A DNA stretch of 64,000 nt from Rhizobium sp. NFR03 (GCF_900111275.1 NZ_FOGR01000008.1:62001-126000); one strand, 5' to 3'. Positions 45,945 through 54,796 are shown, numbered from the stretch's first letter. Made by a program: numbers and translations. The notes: generated by a model not told the origin, from the sequence alone.

Positions 45945-46835
45945 TCATGCCGGGTCTACGGCTGATGCCAGATGTTGGAGGAGGCTTAAAGCCAACGGTT
46001 CAAGCCTGGTTCGCTCGGCCGTGCAGAGAACCAGACGCCGGGTCGCCCACTGATCCGTCAATCTCAGACAGGACAGAGATACGGACCGTCGGGCCTGACG
46101 GGCGGCGAACTCAGGCATGATGCCGATCCCCGCGCCATCTGCAACCACCCGGGCAACGCTGTCGAAGGTCCGCAGAAGCACGCGCGGACGCAGGCGGATG
46201 CCGATGTGCTCGGCCTGATCCCGGAGTTGAGCCTGAAGGGCGCCGTCGAACCCGATCATCGGTTCTCCGGCGACCTCTGCGTACGCGACACGTCTTGCGC
46301 CGGCAAGCGGATGCTCGCGAGCCACGACGAGGACCAGCCGGTCAGTCGCGAACGGCAACGTCTCGATTCCGCTCGTATCGGCCGCATCCGACACGATACC
46401 GATCTCCGCCAACCCGGCCGCCACCGCCTTGACGATCTCGGGGCTCGGACGCTCAGCCAGATCGACGTCCATGCCTGGATGCCGAGCCATGAAGGCACCC
46501 AGACGCTCCGGCAACAGGCCGGCGGCAGCCGCCGAGTTCGCCAGCACACGCACAGACCCCCTGAACCCCCTCGCATGGTCCGACAATTCGGCCTGCATCG
46601 CGCCGACCTGTCGCAGGACGAGACGTGCATGGTGCGCAAGCGTGTCGCCCGCTCGTGTCGGAACGACACCGCGCCGATTGCGCAGAAGAAGGGAAACGCC
46701 GGACGCGATCTCCATGTCCCGCAGCCGTTCGCTCGCCGCTGCGAGAGACAGATTCGCCGCGCTTGCCCCATGCGTGATGCTGCCGGCGTCTACAATGGCA
46801 AGGAACAATCGCAGGTCTGGAAGATCGAAGCGCAT
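45945..46835 (-). CDS. LysR-family transcriptional regulator, next to TauE/SafE gene
   Basis: The 296-residue protein is read from ATG 46835 (MRFDLPDLRLFLAIVDAGSI); in-frame Met at 46850 is an alternative. HTH: GSITHGASAANLSLAAASERLRDME (unusual Ala-Ala-Ala in the recognition helix). It has a standard LysR effector domain. It is divergent from the TauE/SafE permease with a 96-base spacer, so it presumably regulates it. The pair interrupts the run of plasmid-type genes and looks like cargo. Confidence 0.9.
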   Translation of the reverse strand: MRFDLPDLRLFLAIVDAGSITHGASAANLSLAAASERLRDMEIASGVSLLLRNRRGVVPTRAGDTLAHHARLVLRQVGAMQAELSDHARGFRGSVRVLANSAAAAGLLPERLGAFMARHPGMDVDLAERPSPEIVKAVAAGLAEIGIVSDAADTSGIETLPFATDRLVLVVAREHPLAGARRVAYAEVAGEPMIGFDGALQAQLRDQAEHIGIRLRPRVLLRTFDSVARVVADGAGIGIMPEFAARQARRSVSLSCLRLTDQWATRRLVLCTAERTRLEPLALSLLQHLASAVDPA

Positions 46836-46931
46836 TACCCAGTGTGACATGGGCCGAGGCTTCGGACCAGCCGAAGGATGATGCTCCTTCTTCCGAATTG
46901 CCTTGACGAGCGCCACGCGTTGAATGGCCAT

Positions 46932-47678
46932 ATGAACCAGAACCTCCCGCTTCTTGCCGCGATCACCGCAACATTCTTCGCCGCCGGCCTTGTCAAGGGC
47001 GTGACCGGCATGGGACTGCCTACCGTGGCGATGGGGGTGCTCGGCGCCTTCCTGTCCCCCTTGGCGGCCGCCTCGCTTCTCCTCGTGCCGTCTTTCGTAA
47101 CGAACGTCTTGCAGCTCCTTGCTGGTCCGCGCTTCGGATCACTGGTCTGCCGCCTTTGGCCGATGATGCTGGCGATTGTCATCGGGACGGTTTCGGGCTC
47201 GTCGCTCCTGACCGGGGGAAGTACTCAGGTCACGACGACGGCGCTCGGCATCGCCCTTTTCGTCTACGCGACCTACACGCTCTTTGCCCGTCCGCTTTGC
47301 ATATCCGAACGGTTGGAAAGCATCGTCTCGCCCATCATTGGCTTTATCACCGGGCTCGTGACAGGGGGGACCGGCGTCTTCGTCATTCCCGCCGTTCCCT
47401 ACCTTCAATCCCTCGGGCTCGATAAGGAAGATCTGGTCCAGGCGCTCGGCTTATCCTTCACGGTGTCGACGATTGCATTGGCGATCGGCCTTGGATGGAA
47501 TGGCGGCATCGCAAGCGGTGGCTGGCTTGCCTCCAGCCTCGCGGTCATTCCGGCTCTCATCGGAATGCAGGTCGGTCAGGTGATCCGGACCCGTATCAGT
47601 CCGCTCGTCTTCCGCCGCGTGTTCCTCGTCTTCCTGCAACTCCTCGGGATCGAGATGGCGTCACGGTCGCTGTTCTGA
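46932..47678 (+). CDS. TauE/SafE family sulfite/anion exporter-like membrane protein
   Basis: The 248-residue protein is read from ATG 46932 (MNQNLPLLAAITATFFAAG); the 18 preceding residues are polar. It has about seven or eight hydrophobic helices with the duplicated glycine-rich segments GLVKGVTGMGLPTVAMGVL and GFITGLVTGGTGVFVIPAV typical of the family. Members move sulfite, sulfoacetate or other organic anions. The substrate is unknown; the control is probably by the divergent LysR. Confidence 0.9.
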   Translation: MNQNLPLLAAITATFFAAGLVKGVTGMGLPTVAMGVLGAFLSPLAAASLLLVPSFVTNVLQLLAGPRFGSLVCRLWPMMLAIVIGTVSGSSLLTGGSTQVTTTALGIALFVYATYTLFARPLCISERLESIVSPIIGFITGLVTGGTGVFVIPAVPYLQSLGLDKEDLVQALGLSFTVSTIALAIGLGWNGGIASGGWLASSLAVIPALIGMQVGQVIRTRISPLVFRRVFLVFLQLLGIEMASRSLF

Positions 47679-47825
47679 CAGCCTATCCCGACCTGCCTGC
47701 GAATTTGACGACCGGAATGCGGGCTCGCGGCACCATGCCATCCTTCACGCGGTTGAATCGATCCGCCATCACCGATTCAAAACTGTCGTTGGACACGAGA
47801 CGAGAACAAAACGAGACTCGGGCTC

Positions 47826-48065
47826 ATGACCCAGCACGACGACACGCCGCTTCACCTGACCCGAGTGGATCCCGCACGCAACATGGCGCGCTTCTACATG
47901 CTCGCGCTGCAGCCGACGCTGTTCGGCGGCGTCTCTGTCATCCGCAACTGGGGCCGGATCGGCACTCAGGGACAGGCAAAGATCGAGACCTACGACGACG
48001 GCGATGCCGCAGCCGGTGCTCGCAGCCGTATCGAGAACGCCAAACGCCGGCGCGGGTATTGGTGA
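47826..48065 (+). CDS. WGR domain protein
   Basis: The 79-residue protein consists almost entirely of a WGR domain: PARNMARFYMLALQPTLFGG, then IRNWGRIGTQGQAK with the W-G-R core. WGR domains bind nucleic acid ends and occur in PARP, MolR and many rhizobial plasmid small proteins. Its function is unknown. It is the last plus-strand gene before the minus-strand block. Confidence 0.85.
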   Translation: MTQHDDTPLHLTRVDPARNMARFYMLALQPTLFGGVSVIRNWGRIGTQGQAKIETYDDGDAAAGARSRIENAKRRRGYW

Positions 48066-48114
48066 GCCACTTCTCCAGGGTCGGAATACCCTCGCCCACG
48101 CTGATGCGTGGGGT

Positions 48115-48351
48115 TTAGGTGAACCGGATAACGGACTTGAACGGAACCTCGCGCACAACGATGCCATCCTCAGTTGTGATCTCGAAGCAGCTTCCGTCAA
48201 CAACGTCATCGGCCAACAGCATCCCAGCGAGGATCTCTGTGACAGCGTTGCAACCTTCCTCGTAAGCCTCGTCCAAGGCGTTGAATTCGGCACCTTCCAG
48301 GTCCTGCTCAAGCACGTCATGTCTGCGGATATGGAAGGAGGAGTGGGTCAT
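48115..48351 (-). CDS. DUF6894-like small protein
   Basis: The 78-residue acidic protein (MTHSSFHIRRHDVLEQDLEGAEFNALDEAYEEG...) fits the DUF6894 layout of a short FHI-type strand, a D-x-E-G-x-E-F element, an A-rich helix and a C-terminal V-R-E-V-x-F strand. A GGAGC ribosome site precedes the start. These proteins are common in rhizobia and of unknown function. Confidence 0.7.
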   Translation of the reverse strand: MTHSSFHIRRHDVLEQDLEGAEFNALDEAYEEGCNAVTEILAGMLLADDVVDGSCFEITTEDGIVVREVPFKSVIRFT

Positions 48352-48433
48352 AACAGCTCCGCTCGAATGAGCAGGCCGAACCAGGAAACCGGGCCGCGGT
48401 TCCCGTCTCCAGCGCCCACCGAGAAAGGGAGGC

Positions 48434-48571
48434 TTACGCCTCCGCCTCCTTCGCCTGTTCGATGAGGATCGCGAGGCGCTTCAGGCTCTCGGCGCGCTCG
48501 CGCTTGGTAAGGTAGCAGGAAGCCAGTTCGGCGCGCAGTTCAGCGATGTCGAGGAAGATGTCGTAAGTCAT
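48434..48571 (-). CDS. small hypothetical protein
   Basis: The 45-residue, probably helical protein (MTYDIFLDIAELRAELASC...) is preceded by AAAGGAG seven bases before ATG 48571. The Arg/Glu/Leu-rich composition suggests a helical hairpin. No family recognised. It lies in the same orientation as the DUF6894 and DUF736 genes. Confidence 0.55.
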   Translation of the reverse strand: MTYDIFLDIAELRAELASCYLTKRERAESLKRLAILIEQAKEAEA

Positions 48572-48816
48572 GGGAAGCTCCTTTGTTGATAAGGAGGTCC
48601 GGCGACGTGTGAGAAGGAAGGGGGTCAAGGATCGCGGTCACGCGACCGGCGGAGCCGGCTCATGGGGGAGCCGAAATGCGGCAGCATTTTGGGGGAACCG
48701 TGTGTCCTTGAGGCGCGACGCCGAGCCGTACACTGCCGCTCTATCAGGGAGGGAAAGGTCCAGTGTGGCACCCGTCAGCACCCCGCGACGCGAAGCGGCG
48801 CCACTTAAAGACTCGA

Positions 48817-48912
48817 TCATGATCTCCGTGAGATGAGGATCCAGTCGCCATCGGGCCAGGAGGCGATGTCCTCGGCGTTCAGGGTACGGATGGATGTGGA
48901 TGGTTCGGCCAT
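48817..48912 (-). CDS. possible very small protein
   Basis: A 31-residue frame (MAEPSTSIRTLNAEDIASWP...) follows GGAG nine bases upstream and ends before the DUF-rich gap. The coding case rests on the ribosome site and the protein-like sequence WPDGDWILIS only. The stretch 48572-48816 beside it shows no gene. Confidence 0.35.
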   Translation of the reverse strand: MAEPSTSIRTLNAEDIASWPDGDWILISRRS

Positions 48913-48978
48913 GTCGATGCTCCGGTTGCCGGTCCTTGAGAGGGTGGCCCCGCCCTCGCGGGCGAGGCCTCTGCGATG

Positions 48979-49290
48979 TCAGGCGTCACGCTTTTGGCGG
49001 GACCAGACGAGGGCGTAGTCACCGTCCGTCTCTGCCGGCCAGAGGGCTGCGGTGATCGGGGCCGGGAAGCTCGGATCGTCCAGCTTGACCGAGATGTAGG
49101 GCTCGCCGTCGCTCGAGGTGGCCTTCCAGGCGGCGCCCACCTCGGCCATGCCGCTCATGACCCGGAAGTCGGGCGCGTCGCGCGAGGTCCGATCGATGGG
49201 GTTGAGGCGGGCCTTGAAGCCGACGGTGAGAGTGCGGACGGTGCCTAGGATGGTGTTGCCGCTGGTTGTGAATTCGCCGATGACTGCCAT
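48979..49290 (-). CDS. DUF736 family protein
   Basis: The 103-residue protein MAVIGEFTTSGNTILGTVRT... has the DUF736 pattern: FxxxGxxxxGTVRTLT, APDFRVMSGMAEVGAAWKATS and YISVKLDDPSFPAPI, ending with VWSRQKRDA. DUF736 proteins are a hallmark of rhizobial plasmids and ICEs next to transfer and ParB genes. Function unknown. An AAAGGA ribosome site precedes ATG 49290. Confidence 0.92.
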   Translation of the reverse strand: MAVIGEFTTSGNTILGTVRTLTVGFKARLNPIDRTSRDAPDFRVMSGMAEVGAAWKATSSDGEPYISVKLDDPSFPAPITAALWPAETDGDYALVWSRQKRDA

Positions 49291-49899
49291 AGTCGTTTTC
49301 CTTTCGGTTTCCTCGGGCCGCGCCCCTGCGCGACCTCGATGGGGTGTCGAAGACCGCTGGCGATCGCGACCGCATCCCGAAGGGGCCGAAATGACATGAA
49401 GGACGGCCGGGAGCGGCTTTCTTGAACCGCGCGGAATGGGAGCGCAGCGAGCAGGGGAAGAAAGTCGTGGAGGCCGTTGCGGTCAGGCGATCGAGACGCA
49501 AGTCGTCCCGCGGTCACACCCATACATCGAGGACGTGCCGGGGCGCGCCGATCATGGAAATCGGAGGGATCCCGGCCATGGCGTGCCTATCATCGATGGT
49601 TTGACACGCAGCCAGCGGCAATACCGATATTGGTGCAGACCGTTGCTACCGTCGCACGACCGTTGACCTCAACCCCCATCGATCGCACCGCCGACGCCGA
49701 AATTCGGACAATCGCCGGCGAGAACAAAGCCCCGGAAAGCCCTTGAGCGCGCCAGCCTCGCAAGCTCGTTCGCCGGGATTCGTGTCTTCTGCCCATCATC
49801 GACTGGCCGTGAACGAGGCCGAGACCGACGATGTCGCTCGCTCCCAAGGTCCAGCCGGGCGCCTGACAGCGCGAGGCTCCGCCGTCAGGGTGGGGTGGT
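49291..49899. other. 609-bp stretch without a recognisable gene
   Basis: Several short frames exist on both strands (for example a minus-strand frame 49590-49847) but none has a good ribosome site or familiar sequence. No strong repeat, hairpin or operator was noticed. It may hold the promoter of the DUF736 gene at its left end. Confidence 0.4.
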
Positions 49900-50295
49900 T
49901 CAGGAACGAGTGACGCTGGATATGGAGCGGCTGGCGGCGGCTTGCCTGATCGCGGCCGCGACGGTTTTCAGAAAGGCATGACTCAAAGCTCCGACCGGTG
50001 CGGTGGACTCGAAATCGAAGGCCTTGTCGAGATCGACACGATTGTACTCGTCGAGGATCATCCAGCAAGGAAAGCCGAGGCCGGCGCGGCGGCACTCCAT
50101 CGGGCTGATGGCAAGGCTCACACGTGAAGGGTCGGGATGCTGCGACGTGATCGGAAACAGGAAGACTTTTCCGGGTCGATCCGGTGTGCGGACGACGACG
50201 CAGACGGGGCGAGCCTTGCGGCCAGATTCCTCGCCCATGTCGGCTTGGCGCTTCCAGAGATAATAGAAACGAACGATGTCGCCGGGCTCAAGCAT
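49900..50295 (-). CDS. PemK/MazF-like toxin of a type II toxin-antitoxin pair
   Basis: The 131-residue protein is read from ATG 50295 (MLEPGDIVRFYYLWKRQ); the six residues further upstream would need a TTG start inside the antitoxin. The GDIVRFYYLW opening, ARPVCVVVRTPD and FLFPITSQHPDPSRVSL resemble the PemK/MazF endoribonuclease fold, although the similarity is by pattern only. It overlaps the end of the antitoxin gene by 8 bases, the usual antitoxin-first arrangement. Confidence 0.7.
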   Translation of the reverse strand: MLEPGDIVRFYYLWKRQADMGEESGRKARPVCVVVRTPDRPGKVFLFPITSQHPDPSRVSLAISPMECRRAGLGFPCWMILDEYNRVDLDKAFDFESTAPVGALSHAFLKTVAAAIRQAAASRSISSVTRS

Positions 50296-50539
50296 GACGG
50301 TCTTCGCCGGCAAGCAGGGCGTCGAGACCGGTCATGAGCTCGTCGTGAACGGATTGAGGCGCGTCGTCCAATCCATAGGCGACCGTGTGCGGATCCCCGA
50401 CGAGCTGGCCGTAGCGCTCGGCCGTCATGATCACCAGCTTTTCCTTGCCATGTTTGGTCAGGGCGACAGGTTCGATGAGCGCGGCTTCGAGGATTTCACC
50501 GGACGCCCGGTTCATATCGGAAAAGGTGAACTGCTTCAT
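50288..50539 (-). CDS. Phd/YefM-like antitoxin
   Basis: The 83-residue protein is read from ATG 50539 with GGAGG eight bases upstream. MKQFTFSDMNRASGEILEAALIEPVALTKHGKEKLVIMTAERYGQL is a typical Phd/YefM N-terminal DNA-binding domain, and the C-terminal tail would bind the toxin. The AT-rich stretch 50550-50585 upstream is the probable promoter and autoregulatory region. Confidence 0.85.
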   Translation of the reverse strand: MKQFTFSDMNRASGEILEAALIEPVALTKHGKEKLVIMTAERYGQLVGDPHTVAYGLDDAPQSVHDELMTGLDALLAGEDRHA

Positions 50540-50596
50540 GTAGCCTCCAAGAAAGTACCTACTATACATAATTCATGTAATTTCGCAAGAACGGGG

Positions 50597-51538
50597 TTAG
50601 ACACCGCACAGGCCCTCGCATTCGTTCGGCAAGAGATCGAGTTGCCCGCGATCGGCGGCGGTCGACAGGTCGGCCTCGTCCAGGGGTACGGCCGAGCGGT
50701 GGAGGTAGACCTCGCCACGGATGCCGCGCAGGCCGGTGCGGATCGCCCGATCGACCGCGACGGCATCGAGCCAGGCTTCGGGATCCTCATCGCGCATCGC
50801 CCGCCAGACGGCGTCGGAGTGGAACGGTCAGCCGATGCAGGCGCTCTTCGGCGGGCGGGGATAACCGTGCCGGTCGAGCCAGCGCAGGCAATCGTGCCGG
50901 GTCATGCGTCGCTCTATCAGCGGCCATCGGTTGACCTGCCAGGCCTCGCGCGACGGTTTCATGCGCGCGACCTCGTCTTGCGAAATCCCGAGCCACTGCT
51001 CGACGACGGGATGCCTGGGCGAGCGCCGGCGCGTGAGGCCCGCAAGCTCGCGGACCTTCCTGCGGATCGGCACGATCTTGAGATCGCCCGTGCACTGGCG
51101 GCGGATCATGCCGATGGAAATCGTCTCGGTCGCCGTGCGCCGTGTGGAAACCTCGACGAGTTCGCCGTCCTCGTCCTCGTCGAGGACCGGCACCTCGGTT
51201 CCCGCCGGCGTCACGATCTTCGTGAAGGCCGGGATCGACGCCCAGCGTCGGCCGGTTGCTGCCTCCATGAGGCTGTCGCGGATGTTGCCGGCCGAGACGA
51301 TATGGACTGGAAACGGCAGGACGTTCGGCGAGATCAGCCAAGCGAGGTGATCGTAGACCGCCTTGGGCTCCCAGCCGGTATCGGCGAAGATGGCGCAATC
51401 GGGCATAGGCCCGACCTCGCCATGAGCCGCCATCAGGGCGAGCGTGGTCGATTGCACGCCGGCGCCGAGGCTGAGAACGCGCAGGCGGTTTGTCGCGTGC
51501 GCGTCGGGATCGCTGTCGAATGCGGAGACATGCAGCAT
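50597..51538 (-). pseudogene. PAPS-reductase-like PP-loop protein interrupted by an in-frame TGA
   Basis: From ATG 51538 (preceded by GGGGAGGGG) the protein MLHVSAFDSDPDAHATNRLRV... contains the PP-loop VLSLGAGVQSTTLALMA and ends KSACIG at a TGA (50828-50830). In the same frame the sequence continues PFHSDAVWRAMRDEDPEAW and runs 77 codons to the natural-looking end NECEGLCGV. The family motif is C-x-x-C-P-F/Y-H, so TGA replaces the second Cys codon. The full product would be 313 residues; the truncated one 236. Options are nonsense mutation, sequencing error, or selenocysteine/readthrough (see findings). Its start overlaps the stop of the next upstream gene (TGATG), so it is co-transcribed with the DUF6884-like gene and ardC. 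Confidence 0.8.
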
Positions 51539-52085
51539 CACCGCCCCTCCCCGCCGCCGTTCAGCCAGAGCCGAAGATCGCGGCGCATATACCCGATCGG
51601 ACCGTTGATCTCGGTGACCCGGACGTCGGTCGTCACGTATCCGTCCTCGCGAAAGAGGCGCACGAAATGACGCATGACGTCGAGGTAGAGGCGGCCGCCG
51701 ACGAAGGCGACGTCCTCGAACGCGAGCCGGCTGCCGCATTCGCGCAGCGAGTGGATATGCATGCCCGGGTGCTCTCCGGATGCCATGACCCGGCGCTGGG
51801 TTTTGCTCGCGGCCATCGCGTTCCAAGCCCCCCGGCCTTCATCGCATCGGCGACGTCGGGGGTCATGCGCACGTCATAGGTTTCGATCGGCGTATCGGCG
51901 GCCCGAAAGCCGAGCCGGGCCGACAAGAAGGCCACTTTTGCCTTGGAACCGTTGGGATCGACCGTGCGTAAGGTTCGCCATAACGGCCCGTCATACCGTT
52001 CGATCGCCGGCATATACGCGGGACCATCGCGCTTGGTCGCCGAGCAGGCAAGAATGAGAAGGCGACGGGAGGAGACGATGGACAT
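51538..52085 (-). pseudogene. DUF6884-like protein split by a frameshift
   Basis: The first half, from ATG 52085, reads SRRLLILACSATKRDG, AIERYDGPLWRTLR, then KVAFLSARLGFRAADTP and ends sensibly at GGLGTRWP. The second half lies in the -1 frame: from about 51816, SGEHPGMHIHSLRECG and FEDVAFVGGRLYLDVMRHF to the stop at 51538. Together they form one protein of about 180 residues, of the type found beside ardC on rhizobial plasmids. The shift occurs around CGAGCAAAACCC (near 51795-51808). The start overlaps the ardC stop (TGATG). If the two halves are made separately, the second could start at ATG 51816. Confidence 0.7.
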
Positions 52086-53014
52086 CAGGCGGCCTCCCGC
52101 TCTTCGACGACGGCGGGCTGAAGCCCGTGCAGGAAGGCGACGGCGCGCTGCGCATGGGCGGCCGCCTGAAAGATCGCCTTTCGGTCGCCGGACAGAACCT
52201 TCAGCCAGCTATCGAGGTAGCTTGCATGATCCTCGCGAGGTTCAAGTTCCGGCACGATGCCGAGATCGGCGCAGAGGAAGCAGCTTCCGAGCTCGGCCAC
52301 GAGTTCCTCGCGCGCGCGTTCGCTGCGGTCCTTGTGGTAGCGCGAGAGATCACGGCCGACGCGGTGAGCTGGCGCCGTCCAGTGGGTGGCCTCATGGCTG
52401 AGGACGGCGACGAAAGACGCCGCGTCCTGGAAAGCCTCGAAGGGCGGCATCTGGATGGTGTCAGTGTCCGGCGCGAAGAAGGCCTTCGTGCCGCCATGGC
52501 GGATCACCGCGCCCGTCTGGGCGAAGAAGCGATCGGCATGCGCGATCCGGGCGACGGGATCGAGGACAGGCTCGGCCAGGGCATGATAGCGCTCGGGCAG
52601 CCCGTCGATCTGCTCGACGTTGAAGACGGTGTAGGCGCGCATGAACGGGATGTCCCGTTCCACCTCGCCGCCGTCGCCGTCGCCTTCCGTCTTTTTGAAC
52701 CGGCTGGCGAAAACCACGGTCGCGCCGCTCTCGCCCTTGCGGACATGAGCGCCGAGTTCGACCGCCTGCTTGAACGTCATCCAGATCGGCGACGAGAAGC
52801 CGCGTGCGATCGCCTCCGACCAGAGCAGGAGAACGTTCATGCCCGAATAGGGCTCGCCGTTGTGGCGCAGCGGCCGGGTGATGCGGCCAGAGGCGTTCGC
52901 CGCGCTCCACGGCTGCATCCAGGGTTTGACGCCCTTTTCCAGATCCGCGACGATGCGGTCGGTGATCCGCGCGTAAATATCGACGCGTCCGGCTTCATCC
53001 TGTTTCTTCTTCAT
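52085..53014 (-). CDS. ardC: ArdC-family antirestriction protein
   Basis: The 309-residue protein has the ArdC N-terminal ssDNA-binding domain (DIYARITDRIVADLEKGVKPW; YSGMNVLLLW; KGESGATVVFASRF) and a C-terminal metallopeptidase-like domain with SHEATHW (H-E-x-x-H) and REELVAELGSCFL. ArdC protects incoming plasmid DNA from host restriction during transfer. It has a GGAGG ribosome site and heads the ardC / DUF6884-like / PP-loop operon. Confidence 0.93.
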   Translation of the reverse strand: MKKKQDEAGRVDIYARITDRIVADLEKGVKPWMQPWSAANASGRITRPLRHNGEPYSGMNVLLLWSEAIARGFSSPIWMTFKQAVELGAHVRKGESGATVVFASRFKKTEGDGDGGEVERDIPFMRAYTVFNVEQIDGLPERYHALAEPVLDPVARIAHADRFFAQTGAVIRHGGTKAFFAPDTDTIQMPPFEAFQDAASFVAVLSHEATHWTAPAHRVGRDLSRYHKDRSERAREELVAELGSCFLCADLGIVPELEPREDHASYLDSWLKVLSGDRKAIFQAAAHAQRAVAFLHGLQPAVVEEREAA

Positions 53015-54158
53015 ATCCTGAACCTCCGTCTGGAGGCCGCGCCGATCGCGGCCCCGTCACGGAGGTCCGTCAGCTGGGGCATTCAGGGAGATGACGCATC
53101 CGAACGCGGCCGAGCGCAACGAAGGACGCGAAGGGCCGGAACGAAGAGGAGGACGGCGAAGCCGTTGCGAGGGCGGCCGGCCCCGGCAGGACCGCCCGCC
53201 GGGACGGGGCCGCGAAGCGGGCACGGCTTCTTTTCCGTTCTGTTCCTCTTCTGATTTTTACTTGGGATGCAGGTCTATCGCCTAAAGACATGCTTGCTGG
53301 ACGCACACGCGACGACTACGTTCAGGTGAATCGCTCGAAGCCGCGCGCCGCAAAGCACCGTGGTTCCGTTCGTTACTTCCATCCGTCCCGTCCCCGCTGG
53401 CTCCAACATCGCTCCAAGTTCCATCGGGGACGGCAGAGCGGCAGGCCCGGCGGCGTCCAGGGCGACATTTCAAACGATCGCCACCTCCACGTCTGCAAAC
53501 AGGAATTCCAGGACCGAATGTCACGCGCGAAGGGAGGCTTCACCGTCGAATTGAAGCGGCCGAAACGGCATCTGCTCAACAGGTCGGCGATACCGAAGGC
53601 AAGCTGGATCACGGAAAGCGCGCTCCAAGGGACAGAGCCGCGCGACGACCTTGGAACACGAGCTGGTGCATCGTCGGATCACGATACCCGCGCCATGGCC
53701 GAAAGGCTATTTGCGCCACGAACCGCCGGACAGGCACGTATCCTGCCGGTGCTGTCGCCCATGGCTGCTGTGTCCCAGACGGCCGATGCCCCTCGGGGGC
53801 CGGTCGAGCATTGGCTGCCGGAAGGGAAGGAGGTCACGAGTGCGATAGCAGTATCTGTAAAGACAGATGACGCATCCGTCACAGACGCTCCCGCATCGGA
53901 GGTGACGGAGGATACCGTCACCCTTTCTGGAACGCTGCAGCCGGGCAAGCCGCAGAAGACGCGCAGAGTGCCGGCGTCAGACCTGCCGGCAGGAAAACGG
54001 TGGATGCGGTTGCTTCCGTCCGTCTTGCAGGAGCGCGCCATACCTCGCTGGAGGAGGATGCGGAGCGCGCGGGTCGCGTCACGAGCCCGTCAACGTCCCG
54101 ATCAGACCTTCGACGAGAGCCAATAAGCCGCAAAGCGCAAGGATACCTGGGCTGCTGT
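53015..54158. other. 1.1-kb stretch without a convincing gene
   Basis: The only long frame is 53290-54126 on the plus strand (278 codons). It has no good ribosome site, lies opposite to the neighbouring genes, and its first half is Arg/His/Pro-rich like a GC-driven shadow. The second half (LPEGKEVTSAIAVSVKTDD) is more protein-like, so a small gene or gene remnant cannot be excluded. Confidence 0.35.
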
Positions 54159-54559
54159 CTACGGCACGACGTCCAAATCGGTCTTTCTGAACGCGTCGGC
54201 CGTCGCCAGGATCGGCACGCGATAGTATTTGGCGCAGGCATAATGCAGGCAGTCGCCGAGATTGAGACCATACCCGGCGCGATAGCGATGCGCGGCCGAA
54301 AGAGACAAGGCGACCGTGCGCTGGCCGGCGGCAGGTCCCGGATCTCGATGCCGCGCGCCTCCAGGAACTCGAGGACGATCGTCTCCACCGCCTCGGCACC
54401 AAGGCCGAACTTGTCGGGACGGGCGAGGCCGAGAACGGCTTCGAGGATAGCGACCGGCGATGTGACGCGTTTGGCGGCGCTCGCCAGCGCGGCGGACACC
54501 CGCTCCGCCTCCGGCTCGTCGGACAGGAGCGCGATGATCGCGCAGGCGTCGACATACAT
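54159..54559 (-). pseudogene. VapC-type PIN-domain toxin, frameshifted
   Basis: From ATG 54559 the frame reads MYVDACAIIALLSDEPEAER, LEAVLGLARPDKFGL and EIRDLPPA. The remainder of a PIN domain then appears in the -1 frame: GQRTVALSLSAAHRYRAGYG, LNLGDCLHYACAKYYRVP and ILATADAFRKTDLDVVP, ending at TAG 54159. The four acidic PIN residues are all still encoded but split over two frames. The interval of 401 bases is one short of 134 codons, fitting a single-base loss near 54330. The unshifted frame instead runs on to 53918. Confidence 0.75.
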
Positions 54560-54796
54560 CAGTGGCCCTCCCACATCTCGTCGAGGGCTTGGCTGTCGAG
54601 CGGCTTGCGTGCCTCGTCCGTCAGAGCGACGCCATGCTTCTCGCGCAGCCGCGCGGCCGTCTGAAGCGGCGTCTCGCTGTTGCGTCGGCGCTCGATCGCC
54701 TCTTTCATGGCGATGACGATCGCCTCTGTGATGCTGAGGCCCGCCATCTGCGCGAATTTGCGCGTCAGCCTCTAGATTGTTGACGTTGATCGGCAT
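54559..54796 (-). pseudogene. VapB-type antitoxin, N-terminus frameshifted
   Basis: ATG 54796 opens MPINVNNLEADA, while the rest of the antitoxin is in another frame: LTRKFAQMAGLSITEAIVIA, MKEAIERRR and DSQALDEMWEGH. The 238 bases are 8 short of an 82-codon gene. GCTGACGC at the junction followed by GCAAATTC suggests that a tandem copy of about 8 bases was lost. An internal ATG at 54747 could still give a 62-residue C-terminal product lacking the first part of the DNA-binding domain. The stop overlaps the vapC start (TGATG). Confidence 0.7.

Noticed and set aside
51795-51810. Classical X-XXY-YYZ programmed frameshift signal
   Set aside because: A-AAA-CCC does not satisfy the heptamer rule; only single-tRNA slippage on AAA is possible, so mutation or error is more likely.
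53918-54559. Single long minus-strand reading of vapC continuing to 53918
   Set aside because: After DLPPA the residues stop resembling a PIN domain, while the -1 frame encodes the missing catalytic half; this is a frameshift and not an extended protein.
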